DNA from: Cupriavidus numazuensis
GTDB lineage: Bacteria > Pseudomonadota > Gammaproteobacteria > Burkholderiales > Burkholderiaceae
Assembly (NCBI RefSeq): GCF_905397435.1
Contig: NZ_CAJPVI010000022.1
Span: forward strand, 1 to 64,000
Length of the DNA stretch: 64,000 nt
Direction: 5' to 3'
Position numbers and translations under genes: made by a program. The stretch's first letter is position 1, and each line of letters opens with the position of its first letter. Below the pieces are notes generated by a model that was not told where the DNA came from, made no database searches, and saw only the letters and a list, made by a program, of their open reading frames with translations. This document shows, piece by piece, positions 1 to 8,442 of the stretch.

Positions 1-160
1 CCCTTTGGGGCAACCAAAACGCGTTTTTGGTTACTTTTGTCGCTCGGACAAAAGTGACTCGCCGGCTACGCCGGCGAAACAGCCGCGCCAGCGAAGAGCG
101 ATAGCCCACCCTCAACGAGAAGCCCCGTCGGCTACGCCGGCGAAACAGCGGAACGATAAC
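1..160. repeat. Repeat copy A: right end of the inverted-end intergenic element, cut by the window edge
   Basis: The first 83 bases match the right end of the element seen complete at 44172-44858. They contain the TTTTGTCGCTCGGACAAAA hairpin and a GCCGGCTACGCCGGC palindrome followed by GAAACAGC. A second palindrome-plus-GAAACAGC module follows at about 130-150, as in the outer arm of copy D. The rest of the leader to base 291 has no convincing gene, only a C-rich and G-rich run around 219-234. Confidence 0.8.
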
Positions 161-291
161 CCGCTCAACGCCCCCTCTTTACGCCCCCCTTCCCATGCAA
201 CACCCTACAACACCCCAACCCCCTTGACGGGGGGCGTCATCCCACCACCCCGTCCCTATGCTCTTGCCATCTAGACAAGCGGGACAAGAAC

Positions 292-1437
292 ATGGAGACA
301 GGCAAGCAGAAACCCACAGGCCCGCTGGCAGGCGTGCGTGTCGTGGAGATGGCCGGGATCGGCCCCGGCCCGTTCTGCGGCATGCTGCTGGCAGATCTCG
401 GCGCCGACGTGGTGATCGTGGACCGCCTGCAGGCCGGGGAGGATGCAATCGACCTGGGCTCGCATGCCATTTCGCGGCGCGGCAAGCGTTCGGTCGCCGT
501 CGACCTGAAAACGGCGGAAGGACGTGAAACCGTCCTCAGGCTCATCGAGCAAAGCGACGCGCTGATCGAAGGCATGCGCCCCGGCGTGATGGAACGCCTC
601 GGGCTCGGCCCCGATGTGTGCCTGCAGCGCAATCCGCATCTGGTGTACGGACGCATGACCGGCTGGGGCCAGGACGGGCCGCTCGCGCAGGCCGCCGGCC
701 ATGACATCAACTACATCGCGCTGTCGGGTGCGCTCTGGTATTCGGGCCAGCCGGGCGAAGCGCCAATGGCACCGCCGAGCCTCGTCGGCGATATCGGCGG
801 CGGCGCCATGTACCTCGCGGTGGGTCTGCTGGCCGGGATCATGCAGGTGCGGGCAGGCGGCCCGGGCCAGGTGGTCGACGCCGCCATCGTTGACGGCAGC
901 GCGCACATGATGTCGCTGTTGTTCGGACTGCAGGCCGCAGGGCACATGCCGCGTACGCGTGGCCGCGGCATGCTGGACGGCCCGCACTGGTACAACACGT
1001 ACCGCTGCGCCGATGGCGAGTTCATCACGGTCGGCGCACTCGAGCCCAAGTTCTATCGCGAACTGCGCGAGCGGCTCGGACTGGCGGAGGACCCGGCGTA
1101 CACGACACAGCATGATGCCGACCAGTGGCCGGCGCTGCGCGAGCGACTCACAGAACTGTTTGCCTCGCGCGACCGCGCGACGTGGTGTGCGCTGCTCGAA
1201 GGTACCGACGCCTGCTTCGCGCCGGTGCTGAGTCCCGATGAAGCGGCCCGCCACCCGCACTTGCGCGCGCGTGGCACCTATACCGAAGCCGACGGCGTGC
1301 TGCAGGCCAACCCGGCGCCGCGCTTCTCCGCGACACCCGCTGCCCGGCCCGGCCCGATCCCCGGCCGTGGCGAACACACCGCAGCCGTGCTCGCGGACTG
1401 GACCCGCGATGCCCCGCGCGCCGGCCGCAGCAGCTAA
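292..1437 (+). CDS. Alpha-methylacyl-CoA racemase-like family III (CaiB/BaiF) protein
   Basis: A 381-residue class III CoA-transferase-fold protein. The racemase subgroup shifts (R)-2-methylacyl-CoA to the (S)-epimer so that methyl-branched chains can enter beta-oxidation. It carries the racemase signature AGHDINY with His137, then Asp167 in VGDIGGG and Glu251 in ALEPKFY. The His-Asp spacing of 30 residues equals that of His126/Asp156 in the mycobacterial racemase MCR, and the Glu lies where its Glu241 falls. It begins a plus-strand run with the acyl-CoA ligase at 1540. The start is an ATG with a weak ribosome site. A true CoA-transferase role is less likely because the racemase His is present. 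Confidence 0.85.
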   Translation: METGKQKPTGPLAGVRVVEMAGIGPGPFCGMLLADLGADVVIVDRLQAGEDAIDLGSHAISRRGKRSVAVDLKTAEGRETVLRLIEQSDALIEGMRPGVMERLGLGPDVCLQRNPHLVYGRMTGWGQDGPLAQAAGHDINYIALSGALWYSGQPGEAPMAPPSLVGDIGGGAMYLAVGLLAGIMQVRAGGPGQVVDAAIVDGSAHMMSLLFGLQAAGHMPRTRGRGMLDGPHWYNTYRCADGEFITVGALEPKFYRELRERLGLAEDPAYTTQHDADQWPALRERLTELFASRDRATWCALLEGTDACFAPVLSPDEAARHPHLRARGTYTEADGVLQANPAPRFSATPAARPGPIPGRGEHTAAVLADWTRDAPRAGRSS

Positions 1438-1539
1438 AACGGAAACAACACCAGACACAAGCACAGAAGCACCCGGCACAATGCCTGCCCGATGACGACA
1501 GAGGGCGACAGAAGGCAGCCCGGGCGCCCGGAGACGCAC

Positions 1540-3108
1540 ATGAAGACGAATTTCGCCAACCTGACGGCGCAGCTTGCGATGCAGCACCGCGACCGGGAAG
1601 CACTGGTCAATATCGAGCGCAACCGCCGCTTCACGCACGGCGAACTGCACCGCTTCACCAACAAGGTGGTGAACATGATGCGCGAGCGCCTCGGCCTGCG
1701 CCGTGGCGACAAGTGGCTCTGCATCCTGGAAAACGACAGCCTGTCGCTGCTCCATGCGTGGACGGCGCTCAAGGGCGAAGCCGCCGCGTGCTGGACCAAC
1801 TTCCGCGATTCGATCGACGAGCACCGCTGGCAGATCGATTTCCTGCAGCCCAAGGTCGTATTCATCGAGAACGCGCTGATCGACGCGTACTACGGCATGC
1901 TGCGCGAGCGCGGCATCACCGTGGTCTGCATGGACCCGCCCGCGGAACCGCGCGAGGGCCTGTTCGGCTTCGACGCCCTGCTCGAAGGCGTCCCGGACAG
2001 CGACCCCGGCATCGAGAACGACACCACGGCCGACGTGATGATCTACCGCTTCACCGGCGGTACGACCGGCAAGAGCAAGTGCGCGCAGTACACGACCGAC
2101 AACTGGCTGGCCAACCGCGACGCGTTCTACTCCGGCAGCGAGCTGTGGCTCGACGCCGGCACGCGCTACATGCACATGGCCCCCATCAGCCACGGTTCCG
2201 GCCTGGGCCTGCTGCCAACGCTGTTCCGCGGCGGCTGCACGGTCACGCAGAATGTGCCGGACCTGAAGCTGTGGTGCCGCCATGTCGAGGCGCACGGCGT
2301 CACGGTCGCCATGATGGTGCCCACCCTGCTGTACCGCCTGCTGGACCTTCCCGAGGCCGCAAAGCATGACCTGTCATCGCTCAGGACCTGCTTCTACGGG
2401 GCTGCGCCGATGAGCCCGAACAAGCTGCGCCTGCTGCAGCAGCGCTTCGGCAATATCTTCGTGCAGGCCTACGGCGCGACTGAATGTTTGCAGCGCGTGG
2501 CCGTGCTGACCAAGACCGACCACGCGACGGTATCGGACGAGCGACTCGGCTCCGCCGGCCGGGTAACGGCCCAGGCCGAAGTGGTCGTGATGGACGAAGC
2601 CGGCAAACCAGTCTCCTCCGGCACCATTGGCGAGATCTGGCTGCGTTCGCGCGCGGTGATCCCCGGCTACTACAACAACCCAGAGGGCACGGCGTCCGAG
2701 TTCGAAAACGGCTTCTGGAAATCCGGCGACCTGGGCTACGTGGACGAGGAAGGCTTCCTCTTCATCGTCGACCGCAAGAAAGACATGATCATCACGGGCG
2801 GCTTCAACGTCTACGCGATCGAGGTTGAAGCCGCACTGAGCTCGCACCCCGCGGTGGCGCTGTCGGCAGTGGTCGGCGTGCCGGACGAGCAATGGGGCGA
2901 GATCGTGCACGCCGAAGTGATGCTCAAGGAAGGCGCCGAGGTCAGCGTGGAAACGCTGATCGAGCATGTCAAGACGACCATCGGACGCTTCAAGGCACCG
3001 AAGTCGATTGTCTTCGTGACGGATATTCCGGTCAGCGTGGTCGGGAAAGTGCAACGGCGGCAGGTGAGGGAGAAGTACTGGGCGGGCCATACACGTCGGG
3101 TCGCGTAG
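1540..3108 (+). CDS. AMP-forming acyl-CoA ligase
   Basis: A 522-residue ANL-superfamily ligase that would activate a carboxylic acid to its acyl-CoA through an acyl-adenylate. Visible motifs: P-loop FTGGTTGKSK (171-180), YGATE (311-315), SGDLGYVDEEGF (from 395), the hinge DRKKDMIITGG, and a C-terminal GKVQRR whose Lys503 is the expected adenylation lysine. An ATG 48 bases upstream is in frame, but 1540 is preferred because GGAG lies just before it and the protein then begins in family fashion. It follows the racemase-like gene by about 100 bases, suggesting joint activation and epimerisation of one acid. Substrate unknown. Confidence 0.9.
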   Translation: MKTNFANLTAQLAMQHRDREALVNIERNRRFTHGELHRFTNKVVNMMRERLGLRRGDKWLCILENDSLSLLHAWTALKGEAAACWTNFRDSIDEHRWQIDFLQPKVVFIENALIDAYYGMLRERGITVVCMDPPAEPREGLFGFDALLEGVPDSDPGIENDTTADVMIYRFTGGTTGKSKCAQYTTDNWLANRDAFYSGSELWLDAGTRYMHMAPISHGSGLGLLPTLFRGGCTVTQNVPDLKLWCRHVEAHGVTVAMMVPTLLYRLLDLPEAAKHDLSSLRTCFYGAAPMSPNKLRLLQQRFGNIFVQAYGATECLQRVAVLTKTDHATVSDERLGSAGRVTAQAEVVVMDEAGKPVSSGTIGEIWLRSRAVIPGYYNNPEGTASEFENGFWKSGDLGYVDEEGFLFIVDRKKDMIITGGFNVYAIEVEAALSSHPAVALSAVVGVPDEQWGEIVHAEVMLKEGAEVSVETLIEHVKTTIGRFKAPKSIVFVTDIPVSVVGKVQRRQVREKYWAGHTRRVA

Positions 3109-3215
3109 AAGGGCCACGGCACCCACTCCGTCACGGAGCGTTGCATCAAGAACGGTGATTATGTTCTACTCGCTCCGTGAATGGGCCCCGGCCAGCAAGG
3201 CGGAAAGGAAAGCAG

Positions 3216-6200
3216 ATGCGCGTCGCAGCGGAAGTCATGCTGACCGCAAGGGAGCGGGAAGAACTCGCGGCGCTGGCCGGACTGGCCGCGACCAGCCCGC
3301 GCCTCGCGCAGCGCGTACGCATCGTGCTGCTCGCGGCTCAGGGCATGCAGAACAAGGACATTGCCGATCAACTCGGCATGGGCCGCGCGCAAGTGGCGCG
3401 CTGGCGCGAGCGCTATGTGCAGTGGCGCCTGCCCGGCATCGAGAACAGCCTTCCGCGCGGGGCCCCGCCGGTCAAGGTGGACCTGGCGCGGCTGGCTGAG
3501 CTGACGGCGCAGGGACGCCAGGACTCGCACGAGCCGTGGAGCACGCGCAGGCTGGCCCAGGAGCTGGGCGTCAGCGCCGCCACCATCTCGCGCCACTGGA
3601 AGGCCACGGGGCACGAACCGCAAGCCCGCAACAACGTGCCGGGCCAGGTGCAGCTGCCGAACCTCTCCGGACAGACGGTGGACATCATCGGTCTCTATGC
3701 GAATGGAGACGAACACGCGCTGGTACTCGCGTGCAGCACGGCAAACCCGCCGTCCACCGCCGAGCGCGGCGTACGACGGGTCGGTGTCACCGCCCTGCTC
3801 GACGCGCTCAGGGAACTCGATGGCCACCATGCCGATGGCAACGCCAACGGCAACATCAACAGCGACGATGCTGACGGTGCGCCCGACATCGGCTGGCTGG
3901 CATTCCTGCGCAAGGCGGAGCGCGAGGCGCCAGAGGGCGCGGCTTTGCACGTGCTCTGCGACAACTACACCACCCATCATCACCCCGCCGTGCGTCGGTG
4001 GCTGGCCCGGCATCCGCGTATCCATGCGCATTTCTGCGGCCAGTCCGCGTCGTGGCTGCGCATGGTGCAGCGCTGCTTCCGCGCCATCGGTAGCGGGCAG
4101 TTGCAACATGCCATGCACAACGCCCCGTCGATCCTGGCCTGCATCGCGGCCTATCGCCAGCATGCGACCGCCGGCACACCTTTCGTGTGGCTGGCTTCGC
4201 AGGCAGACAACAAACGTCGCAGCGAACACATGCCGGTAACCGATTTGGTCGCGAGCGCCAATGAAGGCGTCAATGCGTCTTCCAATCCGGCAAGCGTCGA
4301 ACCGCAGGAACACGTATTGGCGGAAGCGACAGAGAGTCAGCCCGCACCGCAGGACGTGCTGCTCGTCACCCATGATGTGGTAACCGATCCGGTTGCCGCC
4401 GAGCAGTTGATGCCGCCGCGCCTGACCTATCCGCTGTTGCAGCGCGACGCGCTGATGGCACGCCTGCAGGACGCCCGCCGCCATCGCTGCGTGGTGGTGC
4501 AGGCCCAGGCGGGCAGCGGCAGGACCAGCACGCTGCTGGCGTGGCGCCGCCTGCTGCTGTCGCTCGATTACGATGTCGCGTGGCTCTCGCTGGCAGCCGC
4601 GGACAATACCCCTGCCCGCTTCTTTGCGTGCCTGCTTGCGAGCCTCGCGCAGACCAGTCCGCATGCGGTTCGTGATGCCGGGCTTCTGATCGCGCAGCAT
4701 CGGGCACAGCGGGGACAGGAAACACAGGAAAGCGATCAGCCCGGCGACTCGTCTCTCGAACACTGGGTCATCAGCCTCGTGCAAGGGCTGGCCGGCCATC
4801 CGCGCGAACTCGTGCTGATGCTCGACGACCTGCACCGCGTCGACGACCCGCGCATCTTCCGGGCCTTGCAGTGGCTGCTCGATTACGCGCCGCCGAACTT
4901 TCATCTCGTGCTCAGTTCGCGCGCCACTGTGCCGTTGTCGCTCGTTCGCACGCAGGCGCGCGGCCTGCTCACCGAGATCGGTATGCAGGACCTGCGCTTC
5001 ACCGCCGAGGAAGCCGCACTCTACCTCGCTGGGCAGCCCGGCGGCATCGAGGCGCGCGACGCTGCCGAGATCCAGCGGCTTGCGGACGGGTGGGCAATGG
5101 GGCTGCAACTGATCGCAGGAGAATTCCGCGGCCGACGCCATCCGGACGGGCGCAGCGCGCACGCGCGCGTCGTCGGCGCTGCCGCCAGCTACTTCGAGCA
5201 CGAAGTGTTCGGCAGCCTGAGTGCCGACGAGTTGGAACTGCTGACCGCCGCAGCAATCTGCCAGCGCCTGTGCGGTCCGCTGTGCGCCGCATTGCTCGGC
5301 CGCCCTGGCGATGCTGCACGCATGTCGGCCTGCCTGGCTCGCCTGGATGCCCGCATGCTGTTCATCACGCACACCGGCGATGCGGACGGCGTGGCATGGT
5401 ATCGCCAGCACCCGTTGCTGCGGGAAGTGCTGCGCGCGCGCGCAAACCACATGGCGGACGACCACAGGCTGGCCTTGCACGCCAACGCGGCGGCCTGGTT
5501 CGGGGCGAACGGCCTGACTGACGAAGCGGTCTACCACGCCGTGCAGGCAGGCGATGTGGACAGCGCCGCGCGCAGGGTCGAAGCCTGCGCCTACGACCTG
5601 CTCGCCCGCGGTGACCTGAGCCGGCTTTCCGGCCTGCTGCGGCGGTTGCCTGCCGCAGTGCTGCGCGGCCGCTTCGATTTGCTGCTGGTATCGGCCTACT
5701 TCGCCATGTACACGAGCCAGTTCGACGCCGCGCAGGAAAGCCTGGCCCGTATCGCGGCCAGACGCCGCTCGCTCGATGGCCGGCAGCGCTATGCAGAGGC
5801 GCTGATCCGCGCCGGCCTCGCACTGCAGCAGGACGACCTGGATACCGTGCTGGAGATGGTCCCTACCCTGCGCGACGGCATTCCCGCCGAGGCCGACGAT
5901 TTCAGCTGGAACTGCCGCAGCAACATCCTTGGCTGGGCATACGTGTACCAGGGCCGGTACGACCAGGCGCGCGCCGTCGTGGAAGAAGCCGGCACGCGTG
6001 GCGCCGGCACGCGCAGCCGCCTGCTTGGCGACTGTGTCGCCGCCATGAGCCTGGCTGTCGAGGGACGGCTCGCCGAGGCAGAGCGGACGGTGTGCGAGGC
6101 GCTCGGGAAGGCCGACGCACGGGGCGCCGATGCGATCGGGCTGTCGTGCATGACGGCTGGGTTGCTGGCCGACATCCTGTACGAGGTCAACGACACCGAG

Positions 6201-7133
6201 GCCGCGGTCCGGCTGCTGGAGCCGCGCCTGAACATTCTCGAGCGCGCCTCGCTGCCCGACACCGTCCTGCATGCCTGCCGCGTGCTGTCGCGCGCGCACT
6301 GGCTGGCTGGACGCCGCACGGAAGCGATCGCGTGCATCGACCGCCTGGAAGCCTACGCCGACCGCTTCCAGCTTGACCGCCTGCGAGCCGAAGCCCATGC
6401 GCTGCGCCTGCGCTGCCACCAGGAACTCGGCGAGATGCAGGGCACCAACACGGCGCTGCGGCAACTCGAAGCCATGGAAAGGCGCCACGACGGCAGCCAC
6501 ACCGAGACCGGCCGGCGCGTGCTGGCAGTGGTCAGGCAAGCCAACGACGATGTGCTGCTGCAGATGCGCGACTTCGCCGCCGTTGCCGCGCGGCTCGCGC
6601 AACAGCTCGAGGACGGTACGCTCCATCCCGTGCGCGCGGCGCGCCTCGAACTGCAGCTGGCGCTTGCGCAGCGCCAACTCGGCCGTCCGCAGGCCGCCCA
6701 TTCCCACCTGCGCAGTGCACTGGCCCTGGGCCACCGGCTCGGTCTCATGCGCACACTGCTGGACGTGGCTCCCGACCTGCCGACCCAGATCCACGCGATC
6801 CTTGAAGCCAGCCCGCTCGACCCGGTGCTGGGCTTCTATGTGACGAGGCTGCAAGCGGAAGCCGCGGCCGGGCAGGCTGCCGCGAACGGAACCGGCGAAG
6901 CGCGGAGCACCGACGCGGCCGACATGCTCAGCGACCGCGAGCGCGAGGTGCTCGACCTCGCTGCGCAGGCCATGCCGAACAAGAAGATCGCCGTGGTGCT
7001 CGGCCTGGCACCGGAAACCGTGAAGTGGCACCTCAAGAACATCTACGCCAAGCTCGGCGTCAGCGGACGTGGCGGTGCCGCCGCGCGCCTGCGCGATCTT
7101 GCCGACGCCTATCGCGCCCGCGAGCGCCGCTGA
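3216..7133 (+). CDS. Giant regulator: inactivated IS630-type transposase fused to MalT-like ATPase and LuxR HTH
   Basis: A 1305-residue protein with four parts. (1) Residues 1-75: helix-turn-helix typical of IS630 transposases (LTAREREELAALA, then NKDIADQLGMGRAQVARW). (2) About 150-320: a recognisable IS630 DDE domain, with HALVLACS, VLCDNYTTH (Asp249) and SASWLRMVQRCF (Gln285), then PFVWL. The first Asp appears replaced by Ser174 and the last Glu by Gln285, so it should not transpose. (3) About 400-1200: a STAND/MalT-type ATPase and repeat region, with P-loop AQAGSGRTS in which Arg436 replaces Lys, and Walker B LVLMLDD. (4) 1236-1305: LuxR HTH (LSDREREVLDLA, KKIAVVLGLAPETVKWHLK). GGAAAGGAA before 3216 fixes the start. 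Ligand and targets unknown; the adjacent Bug and ALDH genes are candidates. Confidence 0.85.
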   Translation: MRVAAEVMLTAREREELAALAGLAATSPRLAQRVRIVLLAAQGMQNKDIADQLGMGRAQVARWRERYVQWRLPGIENSLPRGAPPVKVDLARLAELTAQGRQDSHEPWSTRRLAQELGVSAATISRHWKATGHEPQARNNVPGQVQLPNLSGQTVDIIGLYANGDEHALVLACSTANPPSTAERGVRRVGVTALLDALRELDGHHADGNANGNINSDDADGAPDIGWLAFLRKAEREAPEGAALHVLCDNYTTHHHPAVRRWLARHPRIHAHFCGQSASWLRMVQRCFRAIGSGQLQHAMHNAPSILACIAAYRQHATAGTPFVWLASQADNKRRSEHMPVTDLVASANEGVNASSNPASVEPQEHVLAEATESQPAPQDVLLVTHDVVTDPVAAEQLMPPRLTYPLLQRDALMARLQDARRHRCVVVQAQAGSGRTSTLLAWRRLLLSLDYDVAWLSLAAADNTPARFFACLLASLAQTSPHAVRDAGLLIAQHRAQRGQETQESDQPGDSSLEHWVISLVQGLAGHPRELVLMLDDLHRVDDPRIFRALQWLLDYAPPNFHLVLSSRATVPLSLVRTQARGLLTEIGMQDLRFTAEEAALYLAGQPGGIEARDAAEIQRLADGWAMGLQLIAGEFRGRRHPDGRSAHARVVGAAASYFEHEVFGSLSADELELLTAAAICQRLCGPLCAALLGRPGDAARMSACLARLDARMLFITHTGDADGVAWYRQHPLLREVLRARANHMADDHRLALHANAAAWFGANGLTDEAVYHAVQAGDVDSAARRVEACAYDLLARGDLSRLSGLLRRLPAAVLRGRFDLLLVSAYFAMYTSQFDAAQESLARIAARRRSLDGRQRYAEALIRAGLALQQDDLDTVLEMVPTLRDGIPAEADDFSWNCRSNILGWAYVYQGRYDQARAVVEEAGTRGAGTRSRLLGDCVAAMSLAVEGRLAEAERTVCEALGKADARGADAIGLSCMTAGLLADILYEVNDTEAAVRLLEPRLNILERASLPDTVLHACRVLSRAHWLAGRRTEAIACIDRLEAYADRFQLDRLRAEAHALRLRCHQELGEMQGTNTALRQLEAMERRHDGSHTETGRRVLAVVRQANDDVLLQMRDFAAVAARLAQQLEDGTLHPVRAARLELQLALAQRQLGRPQAAHSHLRSALALGHRLGLMRTLLDVAPDLPTQIHAILEASPLDPVLGFYVTRLQAEAAAGQAAANGTGEARSTDAADMLSDREREVLDLAAQAMPNKKIAVVLGLAPETVKWHLKNIYAKLGVSGRGGAAARLRDLADAYRARERR

Positions 7134-7395
7134 GACCAGCCAGCGGCGTTTTGTCCCTTCAGTAGGTCCGGTTTCGCAGAACGTCCGCTTCATCCGAAAC
7201 GGATACGTTCGCCCCTCCCCGTATTTCAGCCCTCGCCCACCCCGGTTGGGGTGTGCCGCCTTCGGACGCCGAAGCAATCATCCGGAAAAGCGCAATCCCG
7301 CGCCACGATGCGGGCTATTGCTCAATGGAGCAAGCACCGGCACGACCGGGCCATACGGCCCGGCAACTTCAAGACGACAAAAAAGGAGACTGACC

Positions 7396-8382
7396 ATGCA
7401 GATGTTCAAACGCCGCGCGCTGCGGCTGCTGCGCCCCGCCCTCGCCACGCTTGCCGTGCTCGCCATCGCCGCGCCGGTCAAGGCCGCCGATTACCCTGAG
7501 CGCCCCGTGAAGATCGTCTCGGTCACCAGTGCAGGCACCGGCATCGACGACTACACGCGCCTGCTGGCCAAGTACCTGTCCGACAAGCTCGGCCAGAGCT
7601 TCGTCGTCGAAAACCGTCCGGGCGGCAATATGGTCGTGGCCACCGACTACGTGTCCAAGGCTGCGCCGGACGGCTACACGCTGCTGCTGTCGGGCTCCGG
7701 CGCCATGGCCGCCAACCCGTTCCTGTTCCGCAGGCTGCCGTATGACCCGATGAAGGACTTCGTCCCCGTGGCGCGCCTGTCGGTGCTTCCCATTGCCGTG
7801 ATCGTGCCTGGCAACTCGCCCTACCACACGGCCGGCGAACTGATCGCGGCCGCGCGCGCCAATCCGGGCAAGCTGAACTTCGCCACGTCCAGCACGGGCT
7901 ACCGCGTCATACTGACCGCGTTCAACGATGCGGCGAAGATCCAGTCCGTCAGCGTGCCCTACAAGGCCGCCAGCGCGATGATGACCGATGTCATGGGCGG
8001 CATGGTCGACTACGGCGGCGTCGAGGTGTCGGCCATCATCCCGCACGTGCAGAGCGGCAAGCTGCGCGCGCTCGCGATTACCGGCCCGAGCCGGCTGGCA
8101 CAGCTCAAGGATGTGCCGACGATGCGCGAACTCGGCCTGGAGCGCTATTCGCTCAACACCTGGGTCGGCCTGTTCGCGCCGGCCGGCACGCCCAAGCCCA
8201 TTGTCGACAAGCTGACCCGGCTTGCCTTGCAGTTCACGTCGACCCCCGAGGCCATGGCGCACTACCAGGCACGCGGCAGTGCGGCCTATCCTGCCGATGG
8301 CGCCGAACTGCGCAAGAACATCGTGGCCGACCAGCAAGGCTGGAAGCAGATGATCACGGTGGCCGGCATCCAGCCCGAATGA
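7396..8382 (+). CDS. Bug-family (TctC-like) periplasmic substrate-binding receptor
   Basis: A 328-residue secreted receptor. Residues 1-33 form a signal peptide (basic RR residues, Ala/Leu core, cleavage near VKAADYP). The mature start YPERPVKIVS, then ENRPGGN and a late FAPAGTPKPIVDKL are Bug-family hallmarks. Bug proteins bind carboxylates in the periplasm for TctAB-type uptake or for sensing; no tctA or tctB gene is in this window. AAAGGAG at 7381-7387 sets the start. It is a close paralogue of the receptor at 59888-60895. An aldehyde dehydrogenase gene follows after 60 bases, suggesting co-transcription. Confidence 0.9.
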   Translation: MQMFKRRALRLLRPALATLAVLAIAAPVKAADYPERPVKIVSVTSAGTGIDDYTRLLAKYLSDKLGQSFVVENRPGGNMVVATDYVSKAAPDGYTLLLSGSGAMAANPFLFRRLPYDPMKDFVPVARLSVLPIAVIVPGNSPYHTAGELIAAARANPGKLNFATSSTGYRVILTAFNDAAKIQSVSVPYKAASAMMTDVMGGMVDYGGVEVSAIIPHVQSGKLRALAITGPSRLAQLKDVPTMRELGLERYSLNTWVGLFAPAGTPKPIVDKLTRLALQFTSTPEAMAHYQARGSAAYPADGAELRKNIVADQQGWKQMITVAGIQPE

Positions 8383-8442
8383 ACCGCAACACCCATCCAT
8401 ACTGGCCCACGGGTCGAAAATGAATCGCCGGAGAACCGACAT

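Noticed and set aside
3216..4200. An inserted IS630 element interrupting a regulator gene
   Set aside because: No inverted ends or target duplication seen, the frame continues without a break, and a paralogue has the same junction, so it is a fusion and not an insertion.
3159..7277. Very long open frame antisense to the first giant regulator
   Set aside because: Mirror frame of high-GC codon use; no domain, signal or ribosome site, while the plus-strand frame has clear domains end to end.
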